Shown piece after piece: positions 57,143 through 64,000 of a stretch of DNA of 64,000 nucleotides (within the stretch, counting starts at the first letter, position 1; each line of letters starts with the position of its first letter). Below the pieces are notes generated by a model. That model did no database searches and was not told the origin of the DNA. It was given only the letters and a program-made list of their open reading frames with translations. The stretch lies in assembly GCA_948616425.1 (NCBI GenBank), contig CAPGBJ010000047.1, positions 1 through 64,000 on the forward strand, written 5' to 3'. This DNA comes from an uncultured Oscillospiraceae bacterium (GTDB lineage Bacteria; Bacillota; Clostridia; Oscillospirales; Oscillospiraceae). The position numbers and the translations under genes were made by a program.

Positions 57143-57302
57143 TTGGATCATATCCTTTCTATGATTATTTTCAGATGTTGCCAGGACTGTGCCACACTTA
57201 AAAGTGATGGCTGCGAATGCCGTTTTGCATCTGATGGTCTTATCATAGCAAGCAATCCTTAAAGCATTAGGACTAAAGTTCTTAACGATTCTTAACTTGG
57301 CG

Positions 57303-57623
57303 TTATTCGTAGATTTTGATATCCAAGAAGATCTCGTATTGCGGAAATCTTTCTTTTAGGAGCACCAATAAGCCGTCACGGTGCCTCTGATCCATGAAGC
57401 ACAGCGCTCTAAACAGGCAAATGGCAGACATCGCCGAGCGAAACGGGAACAGACAGACGCAGCCGCAAAAGCTATCATCATAGACAGCAAAAAGATTGGC
57501 GTTTTTTCGGGATTGGCGCATCAAGCCATACAGGTCTACTTTTTCCGCGGCGGCATAGGCCCGCATGAGGCGGTCAGCTTCACGGGATTCCTCCGAAAAA
57601 GGTTTTATTGTATCCAGACGCAC
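57303..57623 (-). CDS. Unrecognised 106-residue protein
   Basis: 106 residues starting with GTG six bases after AGGAGG: M-R-L-D-T-I-K-P-F-S-E-E-S-R-E-A-D. It contains a Cys-rich segment (D-S-F-C-G-C-V-C-L-F) and ends D-I-K-I-Y-E. No membrane signal and no known motif. It is divergent from the GNAT gene and stands alone after the lipoprotein. The strong ribosome site is the main reason to accept it. Confidence 0.55.
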   Translation of the reverse strand: MRLDTIKPFSEESREADRLMRAYAAAEKVDLYGLMRQSRKNANLFAVYDDSFCGCVCLFPFRSAMSAICLFRALCFMDQRHRDGLLVLLKERFPQYEIFLDIKIYE

Positions 57624-57806
57624 AGAAATCCTCCTCTCTGGAAATATAGGATATAGGATGATTATCCCAGAAAAATCTTAATATTCTATCGCTGTAAATC
57701 TGAACTTTTCTGAAGACTGTGGGGAGGGAATTGTCAAAGATATTTACTTTAGCTATAATAAGAAGGCCCCTCATTCTAAATCTATTCGTATCAGGAGAGA
57801 GCAAAT

Positions 57807-58337
57807 ATGTCGGATATAATTATTTCGCTTGTCCCCCTTCAACAGGAGGATCGGGAACAGTTTATTCTCGATAATCAAGAGGCATTTCGCTATGGCGCTT
57901 TGGAGGAGTTCGGGAGGCGAGATGAACATTTTGAGGAAGATGGGGAAATCATCTCCCGTGAAACCATAGAGCAGTCCATAAATAGCGGCAAGGCATACCG
58001 CATCATGCTGGGGGATGTAAAGGCCGGCGGAGTCGTCATCAGGACCGACGGCGACCGGGGCGATCTTGAGCTGCTGTTTGTTTCGCCCCATATCCACAGC
58101 AGAGGCGTCGGCTATGCGGCATGGTGCGAGATCGAGAAACTCCACCCGGAGGTTCGGGTATGGGAAACCGTGACGCCCTATTTTGAAACACGGAACATCC
58201 ACTTCTATGTAAATAAATGCGGTTTTCATATTGTAGAGTTCTACAACGCACACCATCCAGATCCCCATGAGCCGGACACGGGAGAAGACCTTTCCGGTGG
58301 TGACGGTCTTTTTCGGTTTGAAAAGGTGATAGAGTAA
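57807..58337 (+). CDS. GNAT family N-acetyltransferase
   Basis: 176 residues with the GNAT fold: I-S-L-V-P-L-Q-Q-E-D at the start, the acetyl-CoA pocket strand L-E-L-L-F-V-S-P and H-S-R-G-V-G-Y-A-A-W (a variant of the Q/R-x-x-G-x-G/A loop), then Y-F-E-T-R-N-I-H-F-Y-V-N-K-C-G-F. It acetylates an amino group of an unknown acceptor. AGGAGAG precedes the ATG. It converges with the second histidine kinase gene across a shared terminator. Confidence 0.85.
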   Translation: MSDIIISLVPLQQEDREQFILDNQEAFRYGALEEFGRRDEHFEEDGEIISRETIEQSINSGKAYRIMLGDVKAGGVVIRTDGDRGDLELLFVSPHIHSRGVGYAAWCEIEKLHPEVRVWETVTPYFETRNIHFYVNKCGFHIVEFYNAHHPDPHEPDTGEDLSGGDGLFRFEKVIE

Positions 58338-58345
58338 TAAAGTAA

Positions 58346-58385
58346 GAGAGCGAACGATCTCATGAAGATCGCTCGCTCTCTTTTT
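58346..58385. terminator. Shared terminator of the GNAT and histidine kinase genes
   Basis: A 14-bp stem with one mismatch (58346-58359 with 58367-58380) and a 7-base loop, followed by TTTTT on the plus strand. It overlaps the end of the converging kinase gene and probably serves both directions. Confidence 0.75.
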
Positions 58386-59703
58386 ATCCATTTGCCAGCG
58401 GCAGGGCAAGATCCACTTGGAATATGCCGTCGTCCTCTTTCGTCTCAAAGCTCCCGCCGTGGTACTGAAGAACACGCCGGCAGGTGCTCAGGCCGATATT
58501 GGTGCTCTCCCGCTTGTCCCGCTGAGGGGAGATATGGTTGCGCAGCGTCAGTCGCACTTGACCGTCTTTGCGGCCATAAGAGATCTCTATAGGCTGGGTT
58601 GGATCGGCGTATTTCAGCAGATTGGAATACAGGTTGTCGAAGGCCCGGCGGAGCAGCTCCATGTTCACTCGCAGAGTTCCTTGCAGTTCCTCAAAGGCAC
58701 AATGCACGGTATAGCCGTTATTCTCCAGGGAGAAGGCATATTCTCCCCAAAACTGCTGAAAGAGACTGTCGGCGTCGGTCTGTTCCAGCTCGGACGGCTC
58801 CCACTCGGAGGAGTAGACCAAAAAATACTCAAAGAGCTTGTCCGCCATGGATTTGATTTGAAGACCCTTCTCCAGACTGCGCCGGGTGAAGTGCCGCAGC
58901 TGTTCCTCGCTCTCATACTTGCCCCGCTCCATCAGCTCCAGATAGGCCAGCAGGGAGGTCAGCGGCGTGCGGAGATCGTGGGACATGGCGGTGACCAGCT
59001 GGGAGTTGGCGGAGCGCATCTGCTCCTCCGTCTCCTGGTGGGCCAGAATGGACCGGCGCATTTCCTCGATGCCCTGAGCCAGCTCCCCCAGCTCGTCCTC
59101 ACCCTTGACTGTGACGGCGTAGTGGAGATCCCCGCCGGCCAAGATGTCCAATTCCTCCTTCAGCTGCTTCACATACCGCAGCTTTCGGTGGACAAAGAGA
59201 ATAAAGCACAGAGAGAATACCGCAAAGGCCAGCAGGGCGGAGAGCCCCATAGCCCCATAGTGATAGGCGTCTCCGGCGTAATAATACAGGAACGCCCGGG
59301 CCTGTGTCCCGTCACTCAGCCGCAGCGTGTACGCCCGGTCCGGGCTTTCCAGAGAGATGTCAAAATCCTCCTCCTCCAATTCCCCATTTGCGGCGATGGG
59401 GGATTCGTACCGGATGACGCTGTCTATATAAACCGTCAGATAGACCTGATCGCCGCGGCTGCACCAGGCGTTGAGCCGGTGCAGGTTGTGGGCGGTGATG
59501 GCCTCCTGCTCCACATATTTTTGCAGTGCGGAAAACTGGCGGTCCGCCATTTGGTCTGTGAATGCCCTTCCATAGACTGTCTGCTCCAGGATCATACTCC
59601 CCACGGCGCTGAACAGGGCGAAAACCGTCACCGCTGCCAGCAGGGAGAGCAGTACCCCGCCCATGAGCTGGGCGCTGAGACTTCGGGAAAACCGTTTACT
59701 CAA
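58384..59703 (-). CDS. HAMP-domain sensor histidine kinase (second pair)
   Basis: 439 residues with the same design as the kinase at 54-56 kb: two membrane helices around an external domain, HAMP, H-box M-S-H-D-L-R-T-P-L-T-S-L, N-box F-D-N-L-Y-S-N-L-L-K-Y-A and a tail with S-T-N-I-G-L-S-T-C-R-R-V-L. The G1 box is again atypical (L-R-N-H-I-S). Overlaps its response regulator by 8 bp. The two pairs are paralogues; this one has no ABC genes attached, and its neighbours are GNAT and the phospholipid operon. Confidence 0.88.
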   Translation of the reverse strand: MSKRFSRSLSAQLMGGVLLSLLAAVTVFALFSAVGSMILEQTVYGRAFTDQMADRQFSALQKYVEQEAITAHNLHRLNAWCSRGDQVYLTVYIDSVIRYESPIAANGELEEEDFDISLESPDRAYTLRLSDGTQARAFLYYYAGDAYHYGAMGLSALLAFAVFSLCFILFVHRKLRYVKQLKEELDILAGGDLHYAVTVKGEDELGELAQGIEEMRRSILAHQETEEQMRSANSQLVTAMSHDLRTPLTSLLAYLELMERGKYESEEQLRHFTRRSLEKGLQIKSMADKLFEYFLVYSSEWEPSELEQTDADSLFQQFWGEYAFSLENNGYTVHCAFEELQGTLRVNMELLRRAFDNLYSNLLKYADPTQPIEISYGRKDGQVRLTLRNHISPQRDKRESTNIGLSTCRRVLQYHGGSFETKEDDGIFQVDLALPLANG

Positions 59704-60391
59704 TGCGATACCCCTTTCCCCAGACCGTGCGGATGGTGTGAGCGTTCTGCGGATCGTCCCCCAGTTTCCGGCGGATGTTGCGGATATGGACCATCACAGT
59801 GTTGTTGGAGGTGTAAAAATAGGGCTCGTTCCAAATGCTCTCATAAATATTCTGGACGGAGAAGATCTTTTTTGGGTGGGAGGCCAGCAGGTGCAGGATG
59901 CGGTATTCAATATCGGTCAATATGACCTCACGCCCATCCACGGTTACCCTGCATTGGGCGGGGTCGATCTCAATGTTGCCGCAGCAGCGGATGATCCCAC
60001 CGCTTTCGTCCTTCTTGGCACCGTAGACGTAATACCGCCGCAACATGGCTTTCACCCGGTTGATGAGCTCTGAGTAGGAGAAGGGCTTGATCAGATAGTC
60101 ATCACCACCGGCGGAAAAGCCCATGGTCTTGTCCGAGTCCTGCCCCTTGGCGGTGAGGAACAGCACCGGCACTGGCGAGCGCTTGCGGATCTCGGCACAG
60201 ACGGCGTAGCCCCCCATTCCCGGCATCATCACATCCAGGATCACCAGATCCACGGTGTCATCCAGCAATTCCAGCGCCTGCGCCCCGTCGGCGGCCTCCA
60301 CGGTATGGTATCCTTCGCCGGACAACAAAAGCCGCAGCACCTCACGGATCTCCGGGTCGTCGTCGGCAAATAAAATTTTCTTTTGGTCCAT
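59696..60391 (-). CDS. OmpR/VanR-type response regulator (second pair)
   Basis: 231 residues: receiver with D-D-D near residue 10, phosphoacceptor in L-V-I-L-D-V-M-M-P-G-M-G and L-F-L-T-A-K-G, then a winged helix with Y-F-Y-T-S-N-N-T-V-M-V-H-I-R-N-I-R-R. Closely similar to the regulator at 55.7-56.5 kb, especially in the recognition helix. Divergent from the phospholipid operon at 60.6 kb, sharing a 165-bp AT-rich control region, so it may regulate that operon. Confidence 0.92.
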   Translation of the reverse strand: MDQKKILFADDDPEIREVLRLLLSGEGYHTVEAADGAQALELLDDTVDLVILDVMMPGMGGYAVCAEIRKRSPVPVLFLTAKGQDSDKTMGFSAGGDDYLIKPFSYSELINRVKAMLRRYYVYGAKKDESGGIIRCCGNIEIDPAQCRVTVDGREVILTDIEYRILHLLASHPKKIFSVQNIYESIWNEPYFYTSNNTVMVHIRNIRRKLGDDPQNAHTIRTVWGKGYRIE

Positions 60392-60556
60392 GGGGTACGC
60401 CTCCCTGTGGTCAGGATGCTTTTATTATATCTTCTGAGCAAAAAAGAAGATAGAGAGAAAATGTTAAATTCAGATTTCTTCAGAAGTTTTTCCGCCGGAT
60501 TTTTAGAAATACCGCTTACGATTTAACAGTATCAAGTAGCGGAGGTATGCAGCTTC

Positions 60557-61135
60557 ATGGAACAGTCCGCACGCAGACTAAAAAATATATTGACGGGAAT
60601 TTTTGTTTTTTTGCTCCTTCTGTCCGGTCTGTTTTTGCTCCAGGGATACTTCAAGGGACACTTTCAGTCAGAGGATACCCTGCGCAGCTATCTGGCTTCT
60701 TTCGGCCTTTTTGCCCCCCTCATTTTGGTGGTGATCCAGGCCCTGCAGGTAGTCCTGCCCGTTCTGCCGGGGTTTCTGGGATGTATCGTAGGAGCCGGCA
60801 TGTTCGGCGCTGCCGGGGGATTCTGGTGTAACTATATCGGCATCAGCGCCGGCTCCATTGCCGCTTTTTTTCTGGCCCGGCGCTTTGGCGTGGAGCTGGT
60901 CAAGTGGATGATCCCCCTGGAGAAGTACGAAAAATGGGCCGAATGGGTGAATACCAAGAGGAGCTATACGCTGGTGTTGTTCCTGGCCATCCTGCTGCCC
61001 CTGGCCCCGGATGATTTTCTCTGCTACTTCTCCGGCCTTACAGGGATGTCCGCTAAACGCTTTACCTGGATCATTGTCTTGGGAAAGCCCTGGTGCATCC
61101 TGGCATACAGCCTGTTCTTCGCCTACTTGATATAG
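60557..61135 (+). CDS. TVP38/TMEM64 (VTT domain) membrane protein
   Basis: 192 residues, about five membrane segments, with the VTT/SNARE-associated pattern V-L-P-V-L-P-G-F-L-G-C-I-V-G-A-G-M-F-G and the helix pair F-L-A-I-L-L-P-L-A-P-D-D-F-L-C. DedA/VTT proteins are now linked to flipping or recycling of lipids across the membrane. It heads a phospholipid operon, which supports such a role. GGAGG lies eleven bases before the ATG. Confidence 0.82.
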   Translation: MEQSARRLKNILTGIFVFLLLLSGLFLLQGYFKGHFQSEDTLRSYLASFGLFAPLILVVIQALQVVLPVLPGFLGCIVGAGMFGAAGGFWCNYIGISAGSIAAFFLARRFGVELVKWMIPLEKYEKWAEWVNTKRSYTLVLFLAILLPLAPDDFLCYFSGLTGMSAKRFTWIIVLGKPWCILAYSLFFAYLI

Positions 61136-61163
61136 AGAAAACATAAAATGGGAGGGAACGACT

Positions 61164-61787
61164 ATGCTCGGCGTCTACAATTACACGGTGGTACTGACCT
61201 ACTTTGGAATGCTGGTGGCCTTCACTGGCATTACCCACGCCATTCACGGCGATATCCACACCGCCCTGATCTGCCTGATGATTTCCGGATTCTGCGATAT
61301 GCTGGACGGAAAGATCGCCTCTACCAAAAAGGACCGAACGCTCCAGGAACGGCGTTTCGGAATCCAGATCGACTCTCTCAGCGACCTGATCTGCTTTGGG
61401 GCGCTCCCTGCGGTCATCGTCTATATGGCCGCCAACGGGGGAGGCGGCAGCTTCTACATATCCGGCCTCTACCTGCTCTGCGCTCTCATTCGCCTGGCCT
61501 GGTTCAATGTGGACGAGGAGGAGCGGCAGGAGCGGGAGGCGGGTAGCCGGGAGGTCTATTACGGCCTTCCTGTCACCTCATCCGCACTCATAATCCCGGC
61601 TCTCTTTGGGATCGGCCGGCTGCGGTCCTGGCCCATGCAAATTTGGGGGCCTGTGGCGCTTACGCTGATGGGGGCTGCTTTTCTGACGCCCTTCCGCTTG
61701 AAAAAACCCGCCGTGGTGGGAAAGATCGGAATGGTACTGTGCGGCGGTGCGGAGCTGCTTCTTCTTTTTGCGGGGATGGATCTATGA
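61164..61787 (+). CDS. pssA: CDP-alcohol phosphatidyltransferase, likely phosphatidylserine synthase
   Basis: 207 residues with membrane helices and the CDP-alcohol motif spaced as D-M-L-D-G-K-I-A then F-G-I-Q-I-D-S-L-S-D, giving the four metal-binding aspartates. The next gene encodes phosphatidylserine decarboxylase, so the product is most likely phosphatidylserine made from CDP-diacylglycerol and serine. GGGAGGGAA precedes the ATG. Its stop overlaps the psd start (ATGA). Confidence 0.88.
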   Translation: MLGVYNYTVVLTYFGMLVAFTGITHAIHGDIHTALICLMISGFCDMLDGKIASTKKDRTLQERRFGIQIDSLSDLICFGALPAVIVYMAANGGGGSFYISGLYLLCALIRLAWFNVDEEERQEREAGSREVYYGLPVTSSALIIPALFGIGRLRSWPMQIWGPVALTLMGAAFLTPFRLKKPAVVGKIGMVLCGGAELLLLFAGMDL

Positions 61788-62614
61788 CCGAAAACTCCGC
61801 CGCCGTCCGTTTTTTCTACGGAACACGCTTCGGCCGTTTCCTCTTGAAGGAAGTCCTGGCCAGCCGGGTAGACCGGCTCTGTGTCAGATTTCTCTGTTCC
61901 CGTGCCTCCGGTTTCCTGATAAGTGGATATGCCAGACGCCATGGGATCAGCCTGGATCCGAAAGCCAAATATGCCACCTTCCGGGATTTCTTCGTCCGCC
62001 AAAAGCCGGGGATCAGCCCGATCGACTTGACGCCGGGCCATTTGGCCAGCCCCTGCGACGGGTGGTTGAGCGTCTATTCCATAGAGTCCGGAGGAACCTT
62101 CCACATTAAGGGTTCCGACTACCGGCTAAATGATTTTCTGAATAGGCAGATCATAAACGAAAAGAGTTACGAAGGCGGACTTTGCCTGGTCTTTCGCCTG
62201 TGTGCCTCGGATTATCACCATTACTGCTACATTGATGATGGCTACCAGGGGGCAAATCACTATATCCCCGGCCAGCTCCACAGCGTCCAGCCCCTGGCCT
62301 GTGAAACCTATCCGGTCTATACCTTGAACCGCCGTGTCTGGACGCTGCTCACGACGGAGCATTTCGGCCCGGTGATCCAGACCGCCATTGGAGCGCTGAT
62401 CGTGGGCGGGATCGTCAACGACCGGGAAAACTGCCGTGTCCGGCGAGGTGCTGAAATGGGACATTTTGAGCTGGCCGGCTCTACCATCGTGCTGCTGTTT
62501 CAAAAAGGCCGACTTGCCTTGGCACCTCATATCAAGGGGCAGACGGCAGGCGGCAGGGAGCTGCGGGTGGAACAGGGGATGTTTCTTGGTAAAGCTGAAA
62601 AGAGGCCGCTATGA
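61784..62614 (+). CDS. psd: Phosphatidylserine decarboxylase
   Basis: 276 residues. The pyruvoyl enzyme turns phosphatidylserine into phosphatidylethanolamine. It shows the conserved F-R-L-C-A-S-D-Y-H-H-Y-C-Y and the self-cleavage site in F-E-L-A-G-S-T-I-V (Gly-Ser-Thr with the Ser becoming pyruvate); the usual preceding residue is variable, Ala here. ATG overlaps the pssA stop by four bases and its own stop overlaps the PAP2 start, so all three are coupled. Confidence 0.92.
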   Translation: MTENSAAVRFFYGTRFGRFLLKEVLASRVDRLCVRFLCSRASGFLISGYARRHGISLDPKAKYATFRDFFVRQKPGISPIDLTPGHLASPCDGWLSVYSIESGGTFHIKGSDYRLNDFLNRQIINEKSYEGGLCLVFRLCASDYHHYCYIDDGYQGANHYIPGQLHSVQPLACETYPVYTLNRRVWTLLTTEHFGPVIQTAIGALIVGGIVNDRENCRVRRGAEMGHFELAGSTIVLLFQKGRLALAPHIKGQTAGGRELRVEQGMFLGKAEKRPL

Positions 62615-63285
62615 GATTTCATTTTCGCCTTTCTGACATCCCCACCTATGCACGGCTGCCGCTGATCCTGGCGGTCATCTGGAACCAGACGGTTTACTAT
62701 GGCGCCAAGCTGCTTGCCGGCGGCTGGCCCCACCATGACTTTACCACAGCATTTGACCGGGCTACCCCTTTTTTGTCCTGGACTGTATCAATTTACCTCG
62801 CCAGCTGCATTTTCTGGGTTTCGTGCTATGTCTACTGTGCCAGCCAGGAAAAACAGCGAGCATACCGTTTTCTCTGTTCGGATTTTCTCTCCAAAGCGGT
62901 GTGCCTTGCCTTTTTTCTGCTGATTCCCACTACCAATGTCCGTCCGGCGGTAGAAGGAGGCTCTCTCTGGTCTGTCCTCATGCGCATTTTGTATCAGATG
63001 GATTCTCCCACAAATCTTTTCCCCTCCATCCATTGTCTCGTAAGCTGGCTGTGCTTTCTGGGCGTGCGGGACGCCCCCCATACTCCGAAAAGAATCCAAT
63101 ATGGAACGCTCTGCATAGCTGCGGCCATTTTTCTCTCCACCCTGACCACCAAGCAGCATGTCGTCGCAGATGTGCTGGGCGGTATGCTCCTGGCCCAGAT
63201 CAGCTACTGGGCGTCAAATCAACCTCTTGTATTATCGTGCTATTCCAAACTGGCTGACTGTCTATCCCGAAGGAGGCTTTGTTAA
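62611..63285 (+). CDS. PAP2-family membrane phosphatase
   Basis: 224 residues, about six membrane segments. Phosphatase motifs: T-T-N-V-R-P (short form of K-x6-R-P), F-P-S-I-H-C and K-Q-H-V-V-A-D-V-L-G-G, giving the catalytic His pair. Substrates of such enzymes include phosphatidic acid, phosphatidylglycerophosphate and undecaprenyl pyrophosphate; in this operon a lipid phosphate is most likely. Four-base overlap with psd. Confidence 0.85.
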   Translation: MRFHFRLSDIPTYARLPLILAVIWNQTVYYGAKLLAGGWPHHDFTTAFDRATPFLSWTVSIYLASCIFWVSCYVYCASQEKQRAYRFLCSDFLSKAVCLAFFLLIPTTNVRPAVEGGSLWSVLMRILYQMDSPTNLFPSIHCLVSWLCFLGVRDAPHTPKRIQYGTLCIAAAIFLSTLTTKQHVVADVLGGMLLAQISYWASNQPLVLSCYSKLADCLSRRRLC

Positions 63286-63791
63286 TGCCCTATCAATTTG
63301 AAAACCGCTATACCCTCACCGATGAGATGGTCTTTGAATATGTCAGTCAAGTGTGCTGTAAAAATCTTTTACGGGGATGCTTCCTCGTTTTCAGTTTAGG
63401 GGCCGGGCTCTGCCTTCTGCTCATCTTCTTTCATCAGCGCATTCCTGCCGCGATTGCCGGTTTTTTTGCCGCTGCCGGCCTGGTATCCGGGATTTACATT
63501 CCATTTTTCTTTTTGTGCCGCCATCCTGCGCCACTCCAGAGCAGCCCCAAGCACGAAACTGTGGTGCGTTTTGGAGAACAGATCCAGCTGACGGAAAATG
63601 GCCGCAACGACTTCTTTGACTATGAGCAACTTTCAAAGGTCCATGTTTTCCGCACATTTTATGTCCTCCATGCAGCTTCCCCGGAGGTAATCGTTCTCTC
63701 CGCCTCCGGCTTTCCAAACGGTGAATTGATCCCATTCTGGCGTTTCATGAGAGAAAAACGCCCGGATTTGAAAATTGAAGTTATCCACTGA
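63285..63791 (+). CDS. YcxB-like membrane protein
   Basis: 168 residues. A short N-terminal beta region (Y-Q-F-E-N-R-Y-T-L-T-D-E) is followed by two membrane helices and a C-terminal PH-like YcxB domain (V-V-R-F-G-E-Q-I-Q-L-T-E-N-G and Y-E-Q-L-S-K-V-H-V-F). Function of the family unknown. The ATG overlaps the PAP2 stop (TAATG) with AAGGAGG upstream, so it belongs to the phospholipid operon. Confidence 0.72.
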   Translation: MPYQFENRYTLTDEMVFEYVSQVCCKNLLRGCFLVFSLGAGLCLLLIFFHQRIPAAIAGFFAAAGLVSGIYIPFFFLCRHPAPLQSSPKHETVVRFGEQIQLTENGRNDFFDYEQLSKVHVFRTFYVLHAASPEVIVLSASGFPNGELIPFWRFMREKRPDLKIEVIH

Positions 63792-63825
63792 AATATTGTT
63801 CGGCTTTCTGGAAAGGAGCCTTTTT

Positions 63826-64000
63826 ATGAATTTAGGACAAGCCCTCAAAATGGCTGTTAAGTCTATTTCCACCAGTAAGCTTCGCTCTTTCCTCACTATG
63901 CTGGGTGTCATCATTGGCCTAGCCTCCGTCATGATTATGGTATCCTACGCCAAAGGGCAGAATATGGCTATTCAGCAGTATTACAAGAGCTTAGGAAGTA
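63826..64000 (+). CDS. MacB/FtsX-type ABC permease (5' part, cut by window end)
   Basis: 58 residues are present: M-N-L-G-Q-A-L-K-M-A-V-K-S-I and K-L-R-S-F-L-T-M-L-G-V-I-I-G-L-A-S-V, the first cytoplasmic helix and membrane helix of MacB-type permeases, then K-G-Q-N-M-A-I-Q at the start of the external domain. AAAGGAG precedes the ATG. The rest lies beyond the window. It starts 34 bp after the YcxB-like gene. Confidence 0.85.
   Translation, partial: MNLGQALKMAVKSISTSKLRSFLTMLGVIIGLASVMIMVSYAKGQNMAIQQYYKSLGS

Noticed and set aside
1..64000. tRNA, rRNA, CRISPR arrays and insertion sequences
   Set aside because: None were recognised by reading both strands. Short RNAs without strong sequence signatures could still have been missed without a covariance search.

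Overview
The window comes from a Gram-positive, low-oxygen bacterium of the Clostridia. It looks most like a gut Oscillospiraceae relative (Flavonifractor/Intestinimonas/Oscillibacter type). The placement rests on strong AGGAGG ribosome sites before nearly every gene, a GC-rich coding bias, FeoA-FeoA-FeoB with a small Cys-rich partner, a Firmicutes-type Ser/Thr kinase-PP2C-FHA set, VanRS-like two-component pairs and gut-type integrative-element genes. It is an inference from gene content, not from a marker gene. No rRNA, tRNA, CRISPR array or insertion sequence was seen.

Layout. 1-3.8 kb: a DUF3830 gene cut by the window edge, an NhaC antiporter, a second nhaC reduced to its two ends, and a divergent LysR regulator. 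3.9-5.1 kb: a lone transglutaminase-like lipoprotein. 5.2-13.7 kb (minus strand): a near-complete arginine operon in the order argG-argH-TIGR04076-argC-argJ-argB-argD-argF, ended by a strong terminator. 14.2-20.4 kb (minus): a five-gene phosphosignalling operon with a transmembrane Ser/Thr kinase, an FHA adaptor, two PP2C phosphatases and a membrane-anchored trypsin-like protease with a cytoplasmic FHA domain. Its only clear promoter lies in a 121-bp segment bounded by perfect 19-bp inverted repeats. A serine recombinase gene ends 3 bp beyond the right repeat. I read this as an invertible promoter switch for the whole operon, currently ON.

21.5-39.8 kb: ychF, then an integrative element with a Tn916-type integrase and a small excisionase-like gene. 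These are followed by a palindrome-controlled promoter with a leader holding two successive intrinsic terminators, and a long rightward operon: small basic protein, YqaJ nuclease, RecD-like helicase, CHC2 primase, PcfK, PcfJ, a sigma-region-2-like protein, a zinc-ribbon protein, an M20-like peptidase, ParM/ParR, an XRE repressor and a SLOG-fold protein. No relaxase, VirD4 or VirB4 lies in the window, so the far border and transfer functions are unseen.

39.9-45.2 kb: an AraC/GyrI-type regulator and an iron-uptake cluster (DtxR-type regulator, feoA, feoA, feoB, FeoB-associated peptide, second DtxR-type regulator). It is flanked by C-terminal scraps of a heavy-metal P-type ATPase and a ZIP transporter. 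Three matching GGTTAG-N6-CTAACC-like palindromes precede the regulator, feoA and feoB. 45.3-48.9 kb: poorly known genes and an AI-2E family permease. 49.1-56.5 kb (minus): seven mutually overlapping genes coding a two-component system, a lipoprotein and a Gld-type ABC system. 56.6-60.4 kb: a lysine-rich lipoprotein, an unknown gene, a GNAT enzyme and a second, related two-component system. 60.6-63.8 kb (plus): a phospholipid operon (VTT-domain protein, PS synthase, PS decarboxylase, PAP2 phosphatase, YcxB-like protein), then a MacB/FtsX-type permease cut by the window end.
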